Position numbers and translations under genes: made by a program
The notes under the pieces: model-generated
Seen by the model: only the letters and a program-made list of their open reading frames with translations
Databases searched by the model: none
Told to the model about the DNA's origin: nothing
Assembly (NCBI RefSeq): GCF_040807025.1
Contig: NC_090953.1
Span: 26,830,997-26,894,996 of the forward strand
Source of the DNA: Struthio camelus
Taxonomy: Eukaryota > Chordata > Aves > Struthioniformes > Struthionidae
Direction: 5' to 3'
DNA length: 64,000 bases
Part shown: positions 56,338 through 64,000 of the stretch, in pieces
How positions within the stretch are numbered: position 1 is the stretch's first letter
Layout of the letters: each line of letters begins with the position of its first letter

Positions 56338-56409
56338 GGGGGTGTAGCTCAGTGGGAGAGCATTTGACTGCAGATCAAGAGGTCCCTGGTTCAACTCCAG
56401 GTGCCCCCT
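56338..56409 (+). tRNA. tRNA-Cys-GCA: tRNA-Cys (GCA), unit 4
   Basis: Same sequence as the unit 1 gene, in the unit 2-type context. Confidence 0.96.
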
Positions 56410-56419
56410 CCACTGCTGC

Positions 56420-56423
56420 TTTT
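56420..56423 (+). terminator. Pol III terminator of tRNA-Cys, unit 4
   Basis: TTTT 11 nt after the tRNA. Confidence 0.85.
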
Positions 56424-56811
56424 CTTCCTGGAGCTTCTCCTGTGCCTTGGCGGCCTGCTTCCCCATCCCTCAGTGGGAAGGCTGTGGGGGACAGACACCT
56501 GTTCAAAGAGAAAGCCAGGAGCAAAGGCATTTCTCCAAAGGCCCTTTCCTGCACTCAGTCCTTTCCCCAGGGCAGGCAGTGAGGTGGCATTGTTGCGCGA
56601 ACAGGAAACTTTCGCACAGCAGCTCCATCTCCTGTGAATAACCACACACACATATACACGCACCCACCCCGCTGCCATCCCTCCCACCATCCCCCGCGAG
56701 GACAGCATTATATCTCAAACCTTGACTATGACTTGTACAGTAAATACATGAAATACAGGGTGTCCACTTAAGAGAGCAACAGCACAAAGAATGAGGTAGT
56801 CATAGTTAAAT

Positions 56812-56936
56812 TTAGCTTGGAAGGCAGCTTACAGGTCTGTAGTCCAACCTCCAGTTCCGGGCAGGGCTGACTGCAGAGTTACTTGAGGCTGCCTGTGGCC
56901 TTGTCCAGTTGAGGTCTGAAAACCCCAGTGAGGGAG
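56812..56936 (-). mobile_element. Older CR1, 3' arm (unit 4)
   Basis: Unit 4 copy of the arm at 28672-28796. Confidence 0.7.
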
Positions 56937-58975
56937 AATCACAGAATCACAGAATGGTTTAGGTTGGAAGGGACCTCTGGAGATCATCTAGTCCAACCTC
57001 CCTGCTCAAGCAGGGTCCTCTAGAGCATATTGCCCAGGATCACATCCGGACGGGTTTTGAATATCTCCAGCGAAGGAGACTCCACTGCCTCGCTGGGCAA
57101 CCTCTTCCAGTGCTCTGTCACCCTCCCAGTGAAGAAGTTTTTTTCTCAGATTCAGATGGAACTTCCTGTGGTTCAGTTTCTGCCCGTTGCCTCTTGTCCT
57201 GCTGCTGGGCACCACGGAGAAGAGGCTGGCCTCATCCTCTTGACACCCCCCTTCAGATACTTATACACGTTGATCAGATCACCTCTCAGTCTTCTCTTCT
57301 CCAGACTGAACAGGCCCAGCTCTCGCAGTCTTTCTTCCTAGGAGAGGTGCTCCAGTCCCCTCACCATCTTTGTAGCCCTCCGCTGGACTCTCTCCAGTAG
57401 CGCCATGTCTCTCTTGTACTGGGGAGCCCAGAATTGGGCACAGTACTCCAGGTGAGGCCTCCCCAGGGCTGAGGAGAGGGGCAGGATCACCTCCCTCCAC
57501 CTGCTGGCAACACTCTGCCTCATGCACCCCAGGATACCATTGGCCTTCTTGGCCACAAGCCCACGTTGCTGGCTCATGCTTAACTTGTTTAACCTGAGGA
57601 CTGGAAGAACCACTCCCAGGTCCTTCTCGGCAGAGCTACTTTCCAGCAGGTCAACCCCCAGCCTGTACTGCTGCATGGGATTATTTCTCCCGAGGTGCAG
57701 GACCTTGCACTTGCCTTTGCTGAACTTCAGGAGGTTCCTCTCCGCCCAGCTCTCCAGCCTGCCCTGGTCCCTCGGAATGGCAGCACTGCCTTCTGGTGTG
57801 TCAGCCACTCCCCCCAGTTTAGTATCCTCAGCAAACTTGCTGCGGGTGCACTCTGTCCCTTCCTCCAGGTCATTGAGGAATATATTGAACAAGACTGGAC
57901 CCAGGACTGACCCCCTAGCCAGTGGGGCACCACTAGCTACACGCCTCCAACTTGACTCTGCGCCATTCACCACAACCCTCCGAGCTCGGCCATCCAGCCA
58001 GTTCTCAATCCACCTCACCGTCCACTCCTCTAGCCCACACTTGCTGAGTTTACCTACGAGGATGTGATGGGAGACAGTGTCAAAAGCCTTGCTGAAGTCC
58101 AGGTAGACAGCATCCACTGCTCTCCCCTCATCTACCCAGCCGGTCATCCCATCCTAGAAGGCTATCAGATTGGTCAAGCATGATTTCCCTTTGGTGAATC
58201 CATGCTGACTACTCCTGATCACCTTCTTGTCCTCCAGATGCTTAGTGAGGACCTCCAGGAGGAGCTGTTCCATCACCTTTCCTGGGATGGAGGGGAGGCT
58301 GACAGGCCTGTAGTTCCCTGGCTCCTCCTTCTTGCCCTTTTGGAAGGCTGGGGTGACATTGGCTTTCTTCCAGTCCTCAGGCACCTCTCCTGATCTCCAG
58401 GACCTCTCCAAGATGATGGAGAGTGGCCTAGCCATAACATCCGCCAGCTCTCTCAGCACTCGCGGATGCATCCCGTCAGGACCCACGGATTTATGGAGGT
58501 CAAGTTTGGACAAAAGATCTCTAACCTGATCCTCCTCCTCCACCAAGGGGGAGTCTTCCTTTCTCCAGCCTTCCTCTCTTGTCCCCAGGGTCTGGAATTC
58601 CTGAGGGCTGGCCTTAGCAGTGAAGACTGAAGCAAAGGCAGCATTCAGTAACTCTGCCTTCTCTATTTCCTTTGTTACCAGGGCACCCGCCCCATTCAGC
58701 AGCGGGCCCACCTTGGCCCTAGTCTTCCTCTTGCTAGTGATGTATTTGAAGAAGCCCTTCTTGTTGTCCTTGGCATCCCTTGCCAGATTTCATTCCAACT
58801 GGGCCTTAGCCTTCCTCGTCGCATCCCTGCACACTCTGACAGCGTCCCTGTATTCCTCCCAAGTGGCCTGTCCCCTTTTCCACATTCTGTAGACTTCCTT
58901 CTTCTGTTGGAGTTCTGCCAGGAGCTCCTTGCTCATCCATGCAGGTCTCCTGCCCGCTTTGCTCGACTCGAATCT
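56937..58975 (-). mobile_element. Younger CR1 (CR1-E), unit 4 copy
   Basis: Same as 28797-30835, with stops at 58790-58792 (TGA), 58154-58156 and 57338-57340 (TAG). Confidence 0.95.
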
Positions 58976-59012
58976 GCCTGTTCCAGGAGGAAACCACACC
59001 CACCATGCTTTT

Positions 59013-59100
59013 TTTCCCCTCTTCTGATATCAAATCAGAATTTCCCTTGTTGCAGCTTGTTCCCATTGTCTCCTGTCCTTTCCTTGTGCACCTGTAAGAA
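59013..59100 (-). mobile_element. Older CR1, 5' arm (unit 4)
   Basis: Unit 4 copy of the arm at 30873-30960. Confidence 0.65.
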
Positions 59101-59412
59101 GGAGGCGGCCTCTGTCTTCCCGAGGGTTCAGCCAGTAGATCTGGCCCGAGGAACTCCCCTTGCTCTTTCACCACACCTGCAGTGAGCCCAGAGGCCCTGT
59201 TGCTCTTTGGGGACTGCAGGGGCACAAATCCCACCAAGCCCCGAGCCAGTTTAGGGAGCTGATCTGACCTGACCCTAGGGGCTCTCCTTGCCTCCTTCAC
59301 CACAAGCCATGGGCTTCTCTGAGGGGCACAGACTGGAGAGCACAGCATGCAGAGAAGGATGTCCAGGAGGAAAGTCCTGGCCCGAGGCTCTCCACTGCCA
59401 GCCGGGGAAAGG

Positions 59413-59416
59413 AAAA
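59413..59416 (-). terminator. Pol III terminator of tRNA-Leu, unit 4
   Basis: TTTT on the minus strand, 16 nt after the tRNA. Confidence 0.8.
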
Positions 59417-59432
59417 GAGGCAGCGACAAGCT

Positions 59433-59515
59433 TGTCAGGAGTGGGATTCGAACCCACGCCTCCCACGGAGACTGCGACCTGAACGCAGCGCCTTAGACCG
59501 CTCGGCCACCCTGAC
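59433..59515 (-). tRNA. tRNA-Leu-CAG: tRNA-Leu (CAG), unit 4
   Basis: Same sequence as the unit 2 gene. Confidence 0.96.
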
Positions 59516-62197
59516 CCCTCTGCCAACCTTGGCTCAGCTCCTGCCCTGAAGGCTGTCCCCTCTGCAGCGTGTCTCTGGCTGTCTCTCCCCAGGAAACAGG
59601 GGGTTTGGTTCCTGATGTTTCCCGCCCCGCAGCCTTCCTGCTGGCCCCAGTTCTGCCCCTGCTCTCCTCTTCCTGCCCGCCTCCAAAGCCAGCCTGGCTG
59701 GGGGCTGGGGAAGGGCAAGCTGGGCAGAACCTGGTGGGTCAGGAAGCACCACCTCCCCAGCTCCGCTGCCAGCAGGACGGCGTCCTGCGGTGGGCTCAGA
59801 CCACCAGCCTTGGGGTGCCCTCTCTGCTGGTGCCACAGAGCTGCCCATGCGGGGCCTCTCAGGGCCACCTTTTCCTGCCTCAGAAATGTCCCAGCCCCCT
59901 GGATGCTCTGGGTGGGCGGGGGCAGTGTGTTAGGGCTGGGAGTGTAGATTAGGCACCATGGACAGCCCCCCCGCCTGGCTCTGGGTTTTCCTGTGTGGCC
60001 ATCCCCTCCCCACACAGCTTGGGGTGCAAATGGAGCCTGTGGGCACATCTCCCTTCTTGCACTGTAAAGGAACACTGCCAAGGCCCCCTCCCCACCTCCT
60101 GCCCCCGCCCACCCATGCGCGCGCGCACACACACACGCACACGCTTGCAGAGACTGTACAGGCAAGCTTGGCTCAACGAGAGCGATTATCACTAGCGACT
60201 CCTGAAACGGTGAGCCCTGCTATTACGGGATAAGGCCATGCTACGGCTGTGCCAGTCCCACAAGTAGCTGCTGCTGAAAGGGATGGCCACATGCCCCTCT
60301 GTCCCAATCCCACCTTGTCCCTCACGCTGGCTCTGACACTCTCCTGACAGGGAGCTGGTGTAGAGGGTGATGCTGGTTGGGAACCATTGATTTACGTGGG
60401 GAGTTACTTTCTCCCGGTGCAGCTCCGTGAAGCTGCACTCATCATGGGCCCACATAAGCACCGGAGAAAGCACGAGGGAAGCAGAGAGAGGACATGGCCA
60501 GAAACAGAGCGGCTTTCGCCTCTGCAGGGCGCTTTCCTGTCCAGCTGGCTTTTCTGCAGGGCCAAACACCGTGCGCTGGGTGAGCAAGCGAGTGAGCCAC
60601 GCTTTCAGACAAGCCCTGACTTGCGCATGCACAAAATATGCTCTGCTAGCCTCAAACATCTCCGCAAGCCGACAGGAAACTGCGGGCTTACTGACCTCCT
60701 GCTGCCTCAGGATGTGGGTCTGGGTGCCCCCCTGGTTATGCAAGTGGGAGGCCACCGGACCCCTTGACACAGGCACCATGGTGGCAGGTCAGGGGCCAGC
60801 TCCGTTAGGCTCTCTGCAGCTGAATTTACAACAGCTGGAGCACTGCAGGCCACTCTGCAGAACCAAGAAATGGAGGGGAACAGCTTCCAAGAAGTGGCTT
60901 TTTGTGCGGTATCTGTCACTGTTTTCCTGTACTGTAGACAAAACCAAGGTGGAAAGAGAGGGGCACCTTCAGAGCTTCTTTAAAAGCTTTTCACCATTCA
61001 GACCCCGTGCTGCTCCAGCCTCTTAGAGGAGGAGCCTGAGTGTCCGGGAGCAGCAAGCGCCGGCTGATCCCTAAGGGATGGGGAGCCGGGTGCGATAACA
61101 CGACTGGCTGGGCAAGGACCTTGCCTGCCAGGGTCCCTTCCCACCGCCACCAAGCCAGGCAAACAGGGCAGGCCTGGAGATGCTAGCGAGGCTCAGCAAA
61201 GAGTACAGATCACCAGGGAAGTTCACCTGGTGATGAGGCAGGTCCGAGGTCAAGCTGGGAAGTAAATCTGCAGCTCAGGGTCAGGGTCAGAATCGGGTCT
61301 GGCAAGGGTGGTGAGGGTCAGACGCAGTCCAGTGATCACCAGGCAGGTCCATGGTGAAAAGGCAGGTCTGAGGTCAGGCTGGGACGTCAGACCGCGGGTC
61401 AGTGTCCAGATCAATGGGGTCCATGGCTAGGCAGGGACATGGCCGTGACAGAGCCAGAGACTAGTACTCCCACAACATAGCGCAGCCAGAGGAAAGGCCT
61501 AGGGCTGAGCTTAAATGGGGCTCCTGGGCCCACAGGAAGAGGGTGCATGGTGGTGGGGGGGGGAGGTCCGAGCTGAGGCTGGTCAGGGCACTGAAGCCTA
61601 TCAGTGCCCTCAGGGCTGTGACAGAGGGGGTCCCTCTCTCTGCTCAGCAGTGCCAGGAGCAGGCAGAAAGAGGGCCCAGCATAGCCCCGTGGTCTCATTG
61701 AACAGTCTCCCAAGGCCACCCTCCCACTGCTCTCCAAGAACCCAGAAACTCAGCGCAGTGACTCAGAAAAATCCAGCTCTGCCCTTGGAGAATATAGGTG
61801 TCTTTCTCTCCCTGGGAATGGAGAGAAAAGTGTGACTTGGAGCTGTGATTTGATTTCAGCACACCTGAGCTCTGTATTCTTGCTCTGGACAAGCCAACAT
61901 GCTGTCACGGTGCTCCTGAGTCATGGCAAGAGTACGCATGTCTTTCCCACCGGCAGGCGCCACACAGGCAAGTGTGGGACTCCGGATGGTGTAGCCCATA
62001 GAAGAGGGGTTTGCTCTGGGGTGCTCCCCAGGAGTTAGCGAACCCCAGGTGCACCATGGCTGTGGGGTTGCTGCACCCTGGGGGCACACCCTCTAACCAC
62101 CCCATGATTGACAAGACCACATAAAGGAGAAGTGACACCGCAGACCCACACCACAAACATCTAGGGGCTGTGGAGCCATCCCCCACAGAACGACCTG

Positions 62198-62732
62198 TTA
62201 CTGGGCGTACCGTTACCAACAATTGCTACCCATGCTGGGTACGAGGGCTGGGCTGGGCACGAGGTTACCTGTTGGTATGCACTCTGCTATTGACTAGAGC
62301 CATACAGCTTTTGTATACCTGTGGGCTGGCGTTGTTTCGACTGGGTGTAAAAGAGAGGAAGCCCCATGGGTTTGTTGCGGACTTGGACCCATGGTCCGCT
62401 GGCCTGCAGACCCGAGGACCCACCCGTCAGTGGGGATGCCCCTAATGTCAACAGCGTGGTGAGGAGAATCCGGGGAAAACTGTACCGGAGGGGTGGCCCG
62501 TGAGGGGCGAGAGCGGTCACCGTACCACCGTGCACCCGTGATTTAACCGTACAGCTCTGATAAGTATATGTACTTTCAGTTCTGTTATATTTCTCGCTAT
62601 ACTACACTGCACTTTTAGCTTTGTTATAACCTCCCATCTCTAATAAATTCTCACCCTTGACAAATGACAATCTCCCCGGTTCAGCGCAGCTAACTCGGGA
62701 ATCCGAAAGAATCCCAGACACCCCTCTAGTGG
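62198..62732 (+). mobile_element. Possible solo LTR, unit 5 copy
   Basis: Unit 5 copy of the LTR-like fossil at 2319-2853; same position within the unit. Confidence 0.35.
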
Positions 62733-63099
62733 TGCGTCACACCCACGCGCTTTGAAGGCTGATGAACTGAGAAGCCAAAGACTTTGCCCGCAATGCCGCC
62801 CCATGGCCAGTTCCTGGGGAAGCAAGAGGGCTTCCTTCTGCCTTGGTTGGGGACTGGAGGGCTGCGTAGGGAGGGCTCTACCACAGTAACCCCCGGAGGG
62901 AGGCTGTGGCAGTCTGAAGGAGTGTGTGGGGGGGGGGGGGGAAGGGGCTGGGGAGTCAAAGAGAAAGGACAGGACATGAGCCAAGCGCTGAGCAACGACT
63001 GAGCTCCAGTTCCTGTGGGGAAGAGGCTCACTTGCTGCCGTGGTGCAGAGGAGGGAGGAGAGTGCAGCGCTCTCTGGGAGCTGGGAATTCGTGGAACGA

Positions 63100-63273
63100 G
63101 ACAGACTGGAAGGGATCTCCGGAGGCCTCTAATTCAACTGCCCGCTCAAAGCAGGACTAGTGCCAAAGCTGGAGCCGGTCGCTCAGTGCCTGGCCCTGAC
63201 ACATTTTGAATTTGCTCTCCACGGAAGGAGAGTCCAAACTTCTCTGGGCACCTGCTCCACACAGCTTCAATGC
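63100..63273 (-). mobile_element. Old CR1 3' fragment, unit 5 copy
   Basis: Copy of the fragment at 3217-3390 in the partial unit. Confidence 0.75.
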
Positions 63274-63322
63274 TCACTGAGTTAACGCTGCAGTTAACAA
63301 CTGGCTGCACCGCTGGTGTTGG

Positions 63323-64000
63323 CAGCAGGGTTTTGGTTTCTATGACCGTGGGACCCTGTTTGAAGATCTGATGGAGAGAGCTGATGGAGAGAGCTGATGG
63401 AGAGAGCTGGGATCCACCTCACCAAGTGGGGCATGCGTGTCTTTGCCAACAGGTTGACCAGCCTGGCAAGGAGGGCTTTAAACTAGGCAAGATGGGGGAA
63501 GGGGAGTGTTATAGAGACAGGATAGTCAGTAAAACACTGCTCAAGTCAGGATGCCTCCAGCGGGTGCATGCAGCCAGGGGCACAGCGCGGGACATGGCTA
63601 TGGAGCATCCTCTTGCACCTCTCCTGAGAAGCCTGCATGCCCCATTTGGCTCTCTGAAATGCCTGTACACCAATGCACGCGGCATGGGGAATCAGCAGGA
63701 AGAATTAGAGATCTGTGTGCGGTTGCAGGGCCAGGATCTCGTTGCAGTTACAGAGACGTGGTGCGATAGCACACGTGACTGGAATGCTGTCATGGATGGC
63801 TATGCACTTTTTAGGAAAGATGGCTATGCACTTTTTAGGAAAGACAGGCTAGGAAGGCGAGGTGCTGTGGAGTTACTCTTTATGTGAGGGAGCAACTAGA
63901 ATGTCTGGAGCTCTGCCTCGGGGTGGATGAAGAGCAAGCTGAGAGCTTATGGGTAAGGATTAAAGGGCAGGCTAACATGGGTGACACTGTTGTGGGGGTT
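63323..64000 (+). mobile_element. CR1-A, unit 5 copy (cut by window end)
   Basis: ORF1 tail and first half of the EN domain, with the CDSTRDW variant shared with units 3 and 4. It runs off the window. Confidence 0.92.

Larger units (their letters stand above)
45810..59879 (+). repeat. Tandem unit 4 (14,070 bp, short form)
   Basis: Fourth copy. It lies exactly 14,070 bp from unit 3 at every position compared, including the 17-base G tract, and I found no difference by eye. It has the same content as unit 3. This is either a very recent unequal exchange product or an assembly duplication. Confidence 0.97.
59880..64000 (+). repeat. Tandem unit 5 (partial, cut by window end)
   Basis: First 4,121 bp of a fifth copy, ending inside CR1-A. 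It is closest to units 3 and 4 but distinct: the G tract is 14 long (62928-62941), and a base near 61951 (C) matches unit 1 and not units 3/4 (T). The array therefore continues beyond the window. Confidence 0.95.

Noticed and set aside
1-64000. Satellite, rDNA or CRISPR explanation for the periodicity
   Set aside because: The period is 14-17 kb, no rRNA sequence is recognised, the content is tRNA plus LINE fragments, and no short-repeat/spacer array is present.

Overview
This window is a head-to-tail tandem array of one large, GC-rich, protein-poor unit. The unit (phase set arbitrarily by the window start) begins at 1, 16588, 31740, 45810 and 59880, giving four complete copies of 16,587, 15,152, 14,070 and 14,070 bp and a fifth cut off by the window edge at 4,121 bp. 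The genome is almost certainly avian. Every unit carries CR1 LINE fragments whose ORF1/ORF2 text and 3' UTR (two ATTCTGTG-type 8-mers, with the typical sequence next to them) match bird CR1, and the tRNA genes are vertebrate-type with internal A and B boxes and T4 Pol III terminators. No convincing host protein-coding gene is present. The many open frames are GC-rich spurious frames or pieces of CR1 ORF1/ORF2.

The functional cargo is a mixed set of Pol III genes. The order in a unit is: a 5' part (unit positions 1-5400) with a Z-DNA-prone CG/CA tract, a diverged 126-bp tandem duplication, a possible solo LTR, an old CR1 3' end and a long broken CR1 (CR1-A). Then come tRNA-iMet(CAT) on the minus strand, a decayed tRNA-Ser (anticodon now TGA) on plus, tRNA-Gly(TCC) on plus, tRNA-Gln(CTG) on plus (units 1 and 2 only), two more CR1 pieces (CR1-B minus, CR1-C plus), and tRNA-Cys(GCA) on plus. 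After Cys the units diverge. Unit 1 has tRNA-Ser(AGA) on minus plus a decayed tRNA-Gly. Units 2-4 have a younger CR1 (CR1-E) nested in an older CR1, followed by tRNA-Leu(CAG) on minus. In total there are 18 well-formed tRNA genes (4 iMet, 4 Gly, 2 Gln, 4 Cys, 1 Ser, 3 Leu) and 5 tRNA pseudogenes.

The units record their own history. Units 2-4 lack a 2,924-bp segment kept by unit 1 (11527-14450), with a short filler at the junction. Units 3 and 4 have also lost 1,037 bp, including tRNA-Gln, across a 2-bp microhomology. Units 3 and 4 keep an exact 14,070-bp register at every position I compared, which means a very recent duplication or an assembly duplication. Within unit 1 the Ser-Gly gene pair exists twice (7.5-8.4 kb and 15.2-16.2 kb) with the Ser part inverted, and each pair has lost a different member: Ser in the first, Gly in the second.

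The most interesting object is the array itself: a multi-isotype tRNA cluster amplified as 14-17 kb tandem repeats, with copies gaining and losing individual tRNA genes and with CR1 fragments supplying much of the spacer.
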